Part shown: positions 11,108 through 24,370 of the stretch, in pieces
How the letters are laid out: every line of letters begins with the position of its first letter
Numbering within the stretch: position 1 is the stretch's first letter
Assembly: GCA_009667805.1 (NCBI GenBank)
Contig: CM019075.1
Location: 14,771,738-14,835,737, forward strand
From: Leptobrachium leishanense
Taxonomy: Eukaryota > Chordata > Amphibia > Anura > Megophryidae
DNA: 64,000 bases
Direction of reading: 5' to 3'
Notes under the pieces: model-generated
Database searches by the model: none
The model's input: only the letters and a program-made list of their open reading frames with translations
What the model was told of the DNA's origin: nothing
Made by a program: the position numbers and the translations under genes

Positions 11108-12471
11108 GGACACACTGTAAATTACAACACACACACACAGGAGCAGAGGACACACTGTAAACTACACACACACAGGAGCAGAGGACACACTGTAAACTAC
11201 ACACACACACACACACACACAGGAGCAGAGGACACACTGTAAACTACATACACACACAGGAGCAGAGGACACACTGTAAACTACACACACACACACACAG
11301 GAGCGGAGGACACTGTAAACTACACACACACAGGAGCAGAGGACACACTGTAAATTACATACACACACACAGGAGCAGAGGACACACTGTAAACTACACA
11401 CACACACAGGAGCAGAGGACACACTGTAAACTACACACACACACACAGGAGCAGAGGACACAATGTAAACTACACACACACAGGAGCAGAGGACACACTG
11501 TAAATTACATACACACACAGGAGCAGAGGACACACTGTAAACTACACACACACACAGGAGCAGAGGACACTGTAAATTACACACACACAGGAGCAGAGGA
11601 CACACTGTAAACTACACACACAGGAGCAGAGGACACACTGTAAATTACACACACACAGGAGCAGAGGACACACTGTAAACTACACACACACAGGAGCAGA
11701 GGACACACTGTAAACTACACACACACACACACACAGGAGCAGAGGACACACTGTAAACTACATACACACACAGGAGCAGAGGACACACTGTAAACTACAC
11801 ACACACACAGGAGCAGAGGACACTGTAAACTACACACACACAGGAGCAGAGGACACACTGTAAATTACATACACACACACAGGAGCAGAGGACACACTGT
11901 AAACTACACACACACACAGGAGCAGAGGACACACTGTAAACTACACACACACACACAGGAGCAGAGGACACAATGTAAACTACACACACACAGGAGCAGA
12001 GGACACACTGTAAATTACATACACACACAGGAGCAGAGGACACACTGTAAACTACACACACAGGAGCAGAGGACACACTGTAAACTACACACACACACAG
12101 GAGCAGCGGACACTGTAAATTACACACACACAGGAGCAGAGGACACTGTAAATTACACACACACAGGAGCAGAGGACACACTGTAAACTACACACACAGG
12201 AGCAGAGGACACACTGTAAATTACACACACACAGGAGCAGAGGACACACTGTAAACTACACACACAGGAGCAGAGGACACACTGTAAATTACACACACAC
12301 ACACAGGAGCAGAGGACACACTGTAAATCACACACACACACACACAGGAGCAGAGGACACACTGTAAACTACACACACACACACAGGAGCAGAGGACACA
12401 CTGTAAACTACACACACACAGGAGCAGAGGACACACTGTAAACTACACACACACAGGAGCAGAGGACACAC
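11108..12471. repeat. CA-rich minisatellite, segment 3
   Basis: The same array as segments 1 and 2. A block beginning near 11177 (with the CTACATACACACA variant) recurs near 11690, indicating an inner duplication of roughly 0.5 kb. It ends at the GGACACAC flank of hAT copy 3. Confidence 0.94.
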
Positions 12472-12604
12472 TAGGGCTGTGCAATATTGACAAAATAATC
12501 ATATTGCGGTTTCTTGAATGAATATTGCGATTTTATTTGCGATTTAGCCAATTGTTTTTTGCTTTTTCAAACATGCTACATACATTATAAATGTATTCAG
12601 TATT

Positions 12605-13419
12605 CAGCACATGGATATACTGCCCCAGCACATGGAATACTGCCCAGCACATGGATATACTGCCCCAGCACATGGATATACTGCCCCAGCACGTGGATAT
12701 ATTGCCCCAGCACATGGATACTGCCCCAGCACATGGATATATTGCCCCAGCACATGCATACTGCCCAGCACATGGATATACCCCCAGCACATGGATATAC
12801 TGCCCCAGCTCATGGATATACTGCCCCAGCACATGGATATACTGCCCAGCACATGGATATACTGCCCCAGCACGTGAATATACTGCCCCAGCACGTGAAA
12901 TACTGCCCCAGCACGTGGATATACTGCCCCAGCACATGGAAATACTGCCCCAGCACGTGGATACTGCCCCAGCACATGGAAATACTGCCCCAGCTCGTGG
13001 ATACTGCCCCAGCACATGGATACTGCCCCAGCACATGGATACTGCCCCAGCACGTGGATACTGCCCCAGCTCGTGGAAATACTGCCCCAGCTCGTGGATA
13101 CTGCCCCAGCACGTGGATACTGCCCCAGCACGTGGATACTGCCCCAGCATGTGGATACTGCCCCAGCACATGGATACTGCCCCAGCTCGTGGAAATACTG
13201 CCCCAGCACGTGGATACTGCCCCAGCACGTGGAAATACTGCCCCAGCACGGGAATACTGCCCCAGCACGTGGATACTGCCCCAGCTCGTGGAAATACTGC
13301 CCAGCACGTGGATTACTGCCCCAGCACGTGGAAATACTGCCCCAGCACGTGGAAATACTGCCCAGCACGTGGATACTGCCCCACGCACGTGGATACTGCC
13401 CCAGCTCGTGGATACTGCG
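12605..13419. repeat. 19/21-bp array inside hAT copy 3
   Basis: The same unit family with the same left-to-right change from CACATG to CACGTG units, and frequent 1-base indels. No coding meaning. Confidence 0.94.
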
Positions 13420-13474
13420 CCGCAGCTCACCTCTTTGCGCCGCTGTGTTCTGTGCGCCGCGTGTTCGGCTCCCT

Positions 13475-13605
13475 GTTAACTTCCGGCGGCACATGGAGCT
13501 TGGGCGCTCGCCTGGGGGAACCATGTGATGAGCCGCGAGAATGTGGCTCGTCACGTGGTTCCCCCTGCGAGCGCCCAAAGCACCATGCCGCACCCGGAAG
13601 TTAAC
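13475..13605. repeat. 131-bp palindrome in hAT copy 3
   Basis: Counterpart of the palindromes in copies 1 and 2, bounded by GTTAAC. Confidence 0.88.
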
Positions 13606-13693
13606 AGCTGAAAATCGCAGCCTTATGCGATTTAGAAATCGCAGGGTCGGAAATCGAGATTCGATTGCGATTGCAATTAATTGCACAGCCCTA

Positions 13694-14190
13694 GGACACA
13701 CTGTAAATTACACACACACACACAGGAGCAGAGGACACACTGTAAACTACACACACACAGGAGCAGAGGACACACTGTAAACTACACACACACACACACA
13801 CACAGGAGCAGAGGACACACTGTAAACTACATACACACACAGGAGCAGAGGACACACTGTAAACTACACACACACAGGAGCAGAGGACACTGTAAACTAC
13901 ACACACACAGGAGCAGAGGACACACTGTAAATTACATACACACACACAGGAGCAGAGGACACACTGTAAACTACACACACACACAGGAGCAGAGGACACA
14001 CTGTAAATTACATACACACACACAGGAGCAGAGGACACACTGTAAACTACACACACACAGGAGCAGAGGACACACTGTAAATACAAACACAGAGGAGCAG
14101 AGGACACACTGTAAATTACACACACAAAGGGGCAGGGGGAACACTGTATATTACACAAATACACACGGGCAGGGGGGGAACACTGTATAT
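13694..14190. repeat. CA-rich minisatellite, segment 4
   Basis: The last part of the array. The final units (from about 14125) return to the edge type (GGGGCAGGGGGAACACTGTATA) seen at the far left near 6300-6760. The whole 6300-14190 block is thus one array with divergent edges and a homogenised core. Confidence 0.94.
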
Positions 14191-14199
14191 TACACCTTC

Positions 14200-14620
14200 C
14201 AGTCACGAAGTCTGTCCTGCTGTAAAGGCCCCAGGGCTTTGGGGTCGGGTTCCGCCATGTTGCTGCACCCACTAGCTGCCCTGTTGCTATGGTACGTTGC
14301 CAGGCAGCCAGCTTCTTCCGTTACTAGAGTAACCATTGGTCACGGGACGGCCGGGCCACGCCCCTGGCTGTCATTCGACTGGAGATCGTTTCCAGGGACA
14401 CGGTGATGACGTATCTCAAAAGGTCACCCAGACCCCCGTGCCCACTGCACATCAAAGCCGCCAGTCACCTCCCGTGACGTCAACACCTACTCCTCCCACC
14501 GTCTGATGACGCAGTTACGGGCAGCATGGACAATGAATAATAATAATAATAAAAAAACCTGTTTAAAACTCCCCGGGAACCAACATCCAGAGCATCCTCT
14601 GCCTCTTTAACACGCGGGTA
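14200..14620. promoter_or_regulatory. CpG-rich promoter-like island
   Basis: By hand count there are about 20 CpG in 330 bp at roughly 58% GC, in a window where CpG is otherwise sparse outside repeats. Visible motif matches are a near X-box GTTGCTATGGTACG (14283-14296), the inverted repeat GTTACTAGAGTAAC (14320-14333), ATTGG (reverse CCAAT, 14335-14339), a GC-box-like CCACGCCCC, TGACGTA near 14407, and a full CRE TGACGTCA (14475-14482). A consensus splice donor GG|GTAAGA follows at 14618. No TATA box is seen. This could be a host promoter with a non-coding first exon on the plus strand, or a bidirectional promoter. No coding exon is identified nearby. Confidence 0.35.
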
Positions 14621-14930
14621 AGAGAGGGGCTGCTCCTTAGGGTCACCAGATCGGCCATGTTTTCATGAACACATAATACTGTTTCATGCAGAGGGGACCA
14701 CAGGGAAAAGTGCTGCCCTGCAACATGTGTAATTCATATGCTGCAGGAAGGAAATCAAGGCAGGTCACCTGGGATTCCTTGTGTGCAGCGTACACGGGGT
14801 GCCATTTTTCATGCACTGCCAATCAGCATGAATAAATCATATGTGTCCAGAACACCATGGCTGGTCTGGCAACAGTGCTGCTAACTCTGTCCCCCTGTGT
14901 GACAGGGACCAAAGCCTAAACCAGGGGACT
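14621..14930. other. Unique spacer, nothing recognised
   Basis: Follows the putative splice donor. I see no repeat, ORF or clear motif. Confidence 0.5.
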
Positions 14931-15154
14931 TAAATAAGGCTGCAGGGGGTGTATTGTTCTCCAGGCTACATGAGAAAAACTGGCAGCTGATTGAGATAAA
15001 AAAGGGAGCTTAAAATCCTTCTAATCTTCCCCCTGGTGATGTCCTTTGAATACATCCCACACAATACAATGATGTGAGTCGTGACTGACCCATTCACTCC
15101 ATTCTATGGCCAAAGCCACACAGTGAGGAGCAAGTGATGCAAAGATACAAAATA
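14931..15154. repeat. Leader of duplicated minisatellite block, copy I
   Basis: Closely related to 54725-54957. Shared landmarks in the same order are TTCTCCAGGCTA, GGGAGCTTAAAA, GGTGATGTCCTTTGAATAC, ACACAATACAATGATG, CTATGGCCAAAG and GGAGCAAGTGA. In both places it leads directly into the ATATCACACAATGGATG minisatellite. Copy II lies inside a TTAA-flanked element; no such termini are visible around copy I. Confidence 0.85.
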
Positions 15155-15664
15155 TCACACAATGGATGGGCCCAGTGACACACATAGAGGAAAATATCAC
15201 ACAATGGATGCGCCCAGTGACACATAGAGGAAAATATCACACAATCGATGCGCCCAGTGACACACATAGAGGAAAATATCACACAATGGATGCGCCCAGT
15301 GACACAAATAGAGGAAAATATCACACAATGGATGCGCCCAGTGACACACATAGAGGAAAATATCACACAATGGATGCGCCCAGTGACACATAGAGGAAAA
15401 TATCACACAATGGATGCGCCCAGTGACACATATAGAGGAAAATATCACACAATGGATGCGCCCAGTGACACATAGAGGAAAATATCACACAATGGATGCG
15501 CCCAGTGACACACATAGAGGAAAATATCACACAATGGATGCGCCCAGTGACACACATAGAGGAAAATATCACACAATGGATGCGCCCAGTGACACATAGA
15601 GGAAAATATCACACAATGGATGCGCCCAGTGACACATATAGAGGAAAATATCACACAATGGATG
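15155..15664. repeat. 40-42 bp minisatellite (ATCACACAATGGATG)
   Basis: About 12 units of AAAATATCACACAATGGATG followed by CGCCCAGTGACACATAGAGG, with CA or TA additions. The same family, with GCACCC in place of GCGCCC, occurs at 54958-55330. Confidence 0.95.
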
Positions 15665-15769
15665 CACTGTACACACAGAGGAGAGATCGGACAGGTTAGA
15701 GGAGCTCTCTACACACAGAAGAGATCGGACAGTTTAGAGGAGCTCTGTACACACAGAGAAGAGATCAGA
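15665..15769. repeat. 40-bp minisatellite (GAGCTCTGTACAC), left part
   Basis: Units of GAGCTCTGTACACACAGAGA plus AGAGATCGGACAGGTTAGAG. It directly follows the previous array and is split by the Tc1-like element, resuming at 17373. Confidence 0.93.
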
Positions 15770-15771
15770 TA

Positions 15772-17370
<1,599 letters not shown>

Positions 17371-17372
17371 TA

Positions 17373-19120
17373 GGTTAGATGAGCTCTGAACACACAGAGA
17401 AGAGATCGGACAGGTTAGAGGAGCTCTGTACACACAGAAGAGATTGGACAGGTTAGAGGAGCTCTGTACACACAGAGAAGAGATCGGATAGGTTAGAGGA
17501 GCTCTGTACACACAGAGAAGAGATCGGACAGGTTAGAGGAGCTCGGTACACACAGAGAAGAGATCGGACAGGTTAGAGGAGCTCTGTACACACAGAGAAG
17601 AGATCGGATAGGTTAGAGGAGCTCTGTACACAGAGAAGAGATCGGACAGGTTAGAGGAGCTCTGTACACAAAGGAGAGATCGAACAGGTTAGAGGAGCTC
17701 TGTACACAGAAGAGATCAGTCAGTTTAGAGGAGCTCTGTACACACAGAGAAGAGATCAGACAGGTTGGAGCTCTGTACACACAGAGAAGAGATCGGACAG
17801 GTTAGAGGAGCTCTGTACACACAGAGAAGAGATCGGATAGGTTAGAGGAGCTCTGTACACACAGAGAAGAGATCAGATAGGTTAGAGGAGCTCTGTACAC
17901 ACAGAGAAGAGATCGGATAGGTTAGAGGAGCTCTGTACACACAGAGAAGAGATCGGATAGGTTAGAGGAGCTCTGTACACACACAGACGAGATCGAGCAG
18001 CAAAGAGAAGCTCTGTACACACAGAGAAGAGATCGGACAGGTTAGAGGAGCTCTGTACACACAGAGAAGAGATCGGACAGGTTAGAGGAGCTCTGTACAC
18101 ACAGAGCAGAGATCGGACAGGTTAGAGGAGCTCGGTACACACAGAGAAGAGATCGGACAGGTTAGAGGAGCTCTGTACACACAGAGACGAGATCGGACAG
18201 GTTAGAGGAGCTCTGTACACACAGAGACGAGATCGGACAGGTTAGAGGAGCTCGGTACACACAGAGAAGAGATCGGACAGGTTAGAGGAGCTCTGTACAC
18301 ACAGAGAAGAGATCGGACAGGTTAGAGGAGCTCTGTACACACAGAGAAGAGATCGGACAGGTTAGAGGAGCTCGGTACACACAGAGAAGAGATCGGACAG
18401 GTTAGAGGAGCTCGGTACACACAGAGAAGAGATCAGACAGGTTAGAGGAGCTCTGTACACACAGAGAAGAGATCGGACAGGTTAGAGAAGCTCTGTACAC
18501 ACAGAGAAGAGATCGGACAGGTTAGAGGAGCTCTGTACACACAGAGAAGAGATCGGACAGGTTAGATGAGCTCTGTACACAGAGAAGAGATGGGACAGGT
18601 TAGAGGAGCTCTGTACACACAGAGAAGAGATCGGATAGGTTAGTGGAGCTCTGTACACAAATAGAAGAGATGGGACAGGTTAGAGAAGCTCTGTACACAC
18701 AGAGAAGAGATGGGACAGGTTAGAGGAGCTCTGTACACAGTGAAAAGATCAGACAGGTTAGAGGAGCTCTGTACACACAGAGAAGAGATCAGACAGGTTA
18801 GAGGAGCTCTGTACACACAGAGAAGAGATCAGACAGGTTAGAGGAGCTCTGTACACACAGAGAAGAGATCGGACAGGTTAGTGGAGCTCTGTACACAAAT
18901 AGAAGAGATGGGACAGGTTAGAGAAGCTCTGTACACACAGAGAAGAGATCGGATAGGTTAGTGGAGCTCTGTACACAAATAGAAGAGATGGGACAGGTTA
19001 GAGAAGCTCTGTACACACAGAGAAGAGATCAGACAGGTTAGAGGAGCTCTGTACACACAGAGAAGAGATCAGACAGGTTAGAGGAGCTCTGTACACACAG
19101 AGAAGAGATCGGACAGGTAT
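17373..19120. repeat. 40-bp minisatellite (GAGCTCTGTACAC), main part
   Basis: About 43 units of the 40-bp repeat, each with a GAGCTC site. Variants are GATCGGATAG, GATCAGACAG, AGCTCGGTAC and, at 18650-19010, a TACACAAATAGAAGAGATGGG type recurring every second or third unit, suggesting a small higher-order unit. The array fades by 19120. A two-unit relative occurs at 55331-55425. Confidence 0.95.
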
Positions 19121-19335
19121 GCTATATATTTAGAGAAAAGATCTGGGCAATATAACGAGCTCTAATAACACAACATGCCATTCACCGAGGTCCGAGTAGG
19201 TGTCAACAAGTACAACTCACATGTAAGTACCTGTAGGTTGCACTTGTCAGCTAACCACATAGGGAAACGTCAGGTCAATCAGGGGCATTATCCAAAATTC
19301 CCTAGATTATCCGACACTGGCAAGTACAACTCTTA

Positions 19336-20230
19336 CAGGGTTATCCAAAGAGATCCGAATTGCTTGAGAAAGGTAACCGAACGCTGAAAATCAGCGTTCG
19401 GTTACCTTTCCTCGCCATTCGGCTATCCAGAGAGCAGGCAATTCGCCAAATCCTGGCGAATTGCCTGCACATACGGTGCCTGTTCGGTGCCTGTTCGAGG
19501 GCAGTGAAATCCCCATAGAGAAGCAATGCTTCGGCTATTCAGAGAACACAAACCAGCAGTGAAAGGTTCCCCTAATGCCCTGCCATTCGGTGGTTTAATT
19601 CGGCAAATTTATTCAGGAGAATCCCATAGGCTTCAATGTTAAAAAATATTCCCGTTTTAATTCAACATCTAATAAACCGTTCATTATAAAATTCTGCAGC
19701 AAAAAGTCTCTTTATTCATTGATTTTTTAGGATACTTTAAGCATTTTTCAGATTTTTTTTTTTTTTTAAAAGTCCGATTTTTTTTTTTTTTTCTCAGTTT
19801 ACTTATTTGTTTTGTAACAGCCCTCTTTATTATCATTCCCTGGACCTCCTGTGAAAATTTCAGACATTTTCGCTCAGTAGTTTCTTTGCAAACAGCGTTT
19901 CATTTTCCCAGATTCATACAAATGGTTTTTCTAATTTATTCACTGCCTCCTCTACCTCACAGCTGCTTCGGCTCTGTGTGTTCGGCTCCTGTTCGGCTCC
20001 TGTTCGGCTTTTTCGAAGGTTAATCCAGATGTTTTTGCTTGTTTTCAGCGTGCATTCGGTTAGTTTTCGTCAGGTTTTCAGCAGCTTTTCCCTGCAATTC
20101 GGGGACCCTATGGTGTTTGCTGAATACACCGCAGGGTCACCGAAATGCAATCGGCAAAAGGAACCGAATTGAAGAGAACGAAAAGTCACCGAACGTGCGG
20201 TGACTTTTCGAATCTCTTTGGATAACCCTG
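19336..20230 (+). mobile_element. Hairpin-rich TIR element (CAGGGTTATCC family), copy A
   Basis: Termini are CAGGGTTATCCAAAGAGAT and ATCTCTTTGGATAACCCTG. The 5' part holds two strong hairpins: GGTAACCGAACGCTGA with its complement, and CAGGCAATTCGCCA with its complement. The 3' part ends with AAAAGTCACCG...CGGTGACTTTT. No ORF is present, so it is non-autonomous. TA is found on both sides (within one base), compatible with a Tc1/mariner-type target, but the superfamily is not certain. Confidence 0.88.
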
Positions 20231-20939
20231 TTAGTGCTTAGTGAATAGCATCCATGGTGAAGTGCCGTATTGGGATACACTGATGCTGTGGAAGGCTTTC
20301 TTAATGTGTGATCATATTTTGTAACCAAATCCCCATCATTTATTCCTAAAATCAGGTATTTTCAGATTCTTACAGCCATAAAAAGTGTAGGGGGAGGGGC
20401 ATTGCATTTAGTACTGTATAATTATATATAAAATACATATTTCTTTCTCACGTTCACTTATTTGAATGCAAATGGGCGTTCAATGGGAAATAACGTGAGA
20501 AAGCGACTTTTGGATTTATTCACTGCTTTTACAGGTTACCCACCCCTAATATACACTGTGTACCCAGACCATCGAGGGGGTGAAATAAGTGCGCCCATTA
20601 GATAATTTGCCGATTATAGACTTGGACTGTGGTTTTTATGAGGACAGGGCCAGTAATTACCAATGTAATTGGTGAAAATGTGCTACCCTTTGTCACTCAG
20701 CTCTTCCTTGGGAATTTATTCTACCCCCCCTCCTGCCGTATAGACCCGTTGTCCTAAATTGACCCTTGAATCCGGTTATCTATTGTGGGGTGAGCCTGCT
20801 CCCCCTCCTCCCCTCTGGTAGACAGGCAGCTGGGGTATCCTTTTATAATGGAAATATCCCCCAGATCGATGGAGAAAAAAAACCTGCCGTGAGATCCACA
20901 GCATTCCCAGCAATCCCGGTATACCCTGCACGATACAGT
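20231..20939. other. Unique spacer with a small hairpin
   Basis: No gene is recognised. An 11-bp perfect inverted repeat, TTTCTCACGTT (20444-20454) and AACGTGAGAAA (20492-20502), encloses 37 bases of sequence including ATGCAAAT. Confidence 0.5.
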
Positions 20940-21060
20940 TACAAGTATTTAGAAAGCACCAACAATTCCTTAGCGCTGTACAATGGGCGAGACGGAATGA
21001 CATATATACATACACGTTACACACACGGGACAGATGCTCGAGAGCTTACAACCTAGGAAT
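20940..21060 (-). mobile_element. L2/CR1-like LINE 3' UTR scrap
   Basis: Contains AGCGCTGTACAATGGGC and, about 60 bp on, GAGCTTACAACCTAGG. Both motifs, in this order, mark minus-strand 3' ends of L2-like LINEs. It is too short to assign to a family. Confidence 0.5.
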
Positions 21061-21597
21061 CTACATTAACCCTGTCAGCGCCACCGGACGGGATTAGAAA
21101 ACACCCCAAATCACAGACACGATTGAGATGTCATGTAAAGAATTCAGCCCCAGGGTTTTCTCAGTCCATGCATTTCTGCACTGGCGCGCGCAGCCCTGTG
21201 CGTTACGGTGTGCACCCACAGTGCATTTATTAATTAAAAAATGATGTTTAGGAGATTTTGCACAAAATGCACATTTATCATCAGAAATGTAAACCCTGTA
21301 ATCAGCGATACTGTCCGCTTTCCAGCTATTCACCATGAACCAGATAAGGGACATCTAAAATGCAACTTTAGGGGGTGAAAAGTGACTTTTTTACCCAACA
21401 TTAGGGTGTGCAGGGGCACCTCACACACCCCCTGCGAACGCCTATGCATTTCTATATTCCGCAGGGTCCTTTATAAAGGTTACAATGTATGAATCATGTC
21501 GGTACATTCTGTAACAAAAGCAGATACTTTTACAAAGTCAATCACTGAACGTGGAGAGCTGGAGGGTGACCGGCATGTTACCAAAACCTCAAATTAT
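21061..21597. other. Unique spacer, nothing recognised
   Basis: Single-copy-looking sequence between a LINE scrap and the nested hairpin elements. I see no ORF or motif worth calling. Confidence 0.5.
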
Positions 21598-21890
21598 CAG
21601 GGTTATCCAAAGAGATCCGAATTGCTTGAGAAAGGTAACCGAACGCTGAAAATCAGCGTTCGGTTACCTTTCCTGGCCATTCGGCTATCCAGAGAGCAGG
21701 CAATTCGCCAATACTGGCGAATTGCCTGCACATACGGTGCCTGTTCGGTGCTGTTTCGAGGGCAGTGAAATCCCCATGAAAAAGCACTGCTTCGGCTATT
21801 CAGAGAACACAAACCAGCAGTGAAAGGTTCCCGAAATGCCCTGCCATTCGGTGGTTTAATTCGGCAAATTTATTCAGGAGAATCCCATAT

Positions 21891-23611
21891 CAGGGTTATC
21901 CAAAGAGCTCCGAATTGCTTGAGAAAGGTAACCGAACGCTGAAAATCAGGGTTCGGTTACCTTTCCTGACCATTCGGCTATCCAGAAGCAGGCAATTCGC
22001 CAAATACTGGCGAATTGCCTGCACATACGGTGCCTGTTCGGTGCCTGTTCGAGGGCAGTGAAATCCCCATGAAAAAGCACTGCTTCGGCTATTCAGAGAA
22101 CACAAACCAGCAGTGAAAGGTTCCCGAAATGCCCTGCCATTCGGTGGTTTAATTCGCAAATTTATTCAGGAGAATCCCATATCAGGGTATCCAAAGAGCT
22201 CCGAATTGCTTGAGAAAGGTAACCGAACGCTGAAAATCAGGTTCGGTTACCTTTCCTGACCATTCGGCTATCCAGAGAGCAGGCATTCGCCAAATCCTGT
22301 CGAATTGCCTGCACATACGGTGCCTGTTCGGTCCCTGTTCGAGGGCAGTGAAATCCCCATGAAAAAGCACTGCTTCGGCTATAGAGAACACAAACCAGCA
22401 GTGAAAGGTTCCCCTAATGCCCTGTCATTCGGTGGTTTAATTCGGCAAATTTATTCAGGAGAATCCCATAGGCTTCAATGTTAAAAATATTCCTGTTTTA
22501 ATTCAATATCTAATAAACCGTTCATTATAAAATTCTGCAGCAAAAAGTCTCTTTATTTATAGATTTTTTAGGATACTTTAAGCATTTTTCTGAATTTTTA
22601 AAAAAAAATTAAAAGTCCGATTTTTTTTTTATTTTTTTTCAGTTTGCTTATTTTTTTTGTAACAGCCCTCTTTATTATCATTCCCTGGACCTCCTGTGAA
22701 TTTCAGACATTTTCGCTCAGTAGTTTCTTTGCAAACAGCGTTTGATTTTCCCAATTCATACAAACTGTTTTTCTAATTTATTCACTGCCTCCTCTACGTC
22801 ACAGCTGCTTCGGCTCTGTGTGATTCCAGATGTTTTTGCTTGTTTTCAGCGTGCATTCGGTTAGTTTTCGTTGGGTTTGCGGCGACTTTTCCCTGCAATT
22901 CGGGGACCCTGTGCAGTTTGCTGAATACACCGCAGGGTCACCGAAATGCAATCGGCAAAAGGAACCGAATTGAAGAGAACGAAAAGTCACCGAACATGCG
23001 GTGACTTTTCGAATCTCTTTGGATAACCCTGATAGACTTCAATGTTAAAAATATTCCTGTTTTAATTCAATATCTAATAAACCGTTCATTCTAAAATTCT
23101 GCAGCAAAAAGTCTCTTTATTTATAGATTTTTTAGGATACTTTAAGCATTTTTCAGATTTTTTTTTTTTTTTTCAGTTTACTTATTTTTTTTGTAACAGC
23201 CCTCTTTATTATCATTCCCTGGACCTCCTGTGAAAATTTCAGACATTTTCGCTCTGTAGTTTCTTTGCAAACAGCGTTTCTTTTTCCCAGATTCATACAA
23301 ATGGTTTTTCTAATTTATTCACTGCCTCCTCTACGTCACAGCTGCTTCGGCTCTGTGTGATTCGGCTCCTTTTCGGCTCCTGTTCGGCTCCTCTTCGAAG
23401 GTTAATCCAGATGTTTTTGCTTGTTTTCAGCGTGCATTCGGTTAGTTTTCGTCAGGTTTGAGGCAGTCTTTCCCTGCAATTCGGGGACCCTGTGCAGTTT
23501 GCTGAATACACCGCAGGGTCACCGAAATGCAATCGGCAAAAGGAACCGAATTGAAGAGAACGAAAAGTCACCGAACATGCGGTGACTTTTCGAATCTCTT
23601 TGATAACCCTG
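21891..23611 (+). mobile_element. Hairpin element, middle copy of the nest
   Basis: It starts with CAGGGTTATCC directly after the outer copy's CCCATAT and ends with ATAACCCTG before ATAGACTTC, where the outer copy resumes. It is itself interrupted at the same internal position by the inner copy. Confidence 0.82.
22183..23031 (+). mobile_element. Hairpin element, innermost intact copy
   Basis: An uninterrupted 849-bp copy, running from CAGGGTATCCAAAGAGC to GGATAACCCTG. TA lies just outside both ends (ATAT|CAGGG on the left, CCCTG|ATAG on the right). Its first hairpin is damaged by base losses. Confidence 0.85.
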
Positions 23612-24370
23612 ATAGACTTCAATGTTAAATAATTTCCTGTTTTAATTCAATATCTAATAAACCGTTCATTCTAAAATTCTGCAGCAAAAAGTCTCTTTAT
23701 TTATAGATTTTTTAGGATACTTTAAGCATTTTTCAGATTTTTTTTTTTTTTTTCAGTTTACTTATTTTTTTTGTAACAGCCCTCTTTATTATCATTCCCT
23801 GGACCTCCTGTGAAAATTTAACATTTTCGCTCTGTAGTTTCTTTGCAAACAGCGTTCTTTTTCCCAGATTCATACAAATGTTTTTCTAATTTATTCACTG
23901 CCTCCTCTACGTCACAGCTGCTTCGGCTCTGTGTGATCGGCTCCTTTTCGGCTCCTGTTCGGCTCCTCTTCGAAGGTTAATCCAGATGTTTTTGCTTGTT
24001 TTCAGCGTGCATTCGGTTAGTTTTCGGTGAGTTTACGGCAGCTTTTCCCTGCAATTCGGGGACCCTGTGCTGTTTGCTGAATACACCAGGTTCACCGAAA
24101 TGCAATCGGCAAAAGGAACCGAATTGAAGAGAACGAAAAGTCACCGAACGTGCGGTGACTTTTCGAATCTCTTTGGATAACCCTGATTGTAAACTATTAG
24201 GTAGGTACATCCCATGTCCCAACCGCACACACTGCCAGAGACGGCACCAACGACAGAAACAGAGAGGCGGCTATACCCAGAGGATTTCACGCCCTATTAG
24301 TGCCATTTAAGTGGAAAAAATGTCAAAGTATTTTATTTACAGCGAGCGATTTCTAACTACATTTAATTTA

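Larger units (their letters stand above)
12472..13693. mobile_element. Non-autonomous hAT-type element, copy 3
   Basis: Third copy in the same orientation, with 8-bp flanks at 12464-12471 and 13694-13701; 1222 bp long. Its inner array has many single-base deletions (GCCCAGC for GCCCCAGC) that are rare in copies 1 and 2, so it is either older, less homogenised, or less accurately assembled. Confidence 0.9.
21598..24185 (+). mobile_element. Hairpin element, outer copy of a triple nest
   Basis: Its 5' part is 21598-21890 and its 3' part starts at about 23612. The interruption lies at CCCATA|GGCTTC, a point that is continuous in copy A (about 19627). Both halves match copy A. The right end is CCCTG at 24181-24185. 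Confidence 0.85.

Noticed and set aside
15094..15699. Repeated short ORFs in the ATCACACAATGGATG array
   Set aside because: Minisatellite artefacts; the same occurs at 54868-55527.
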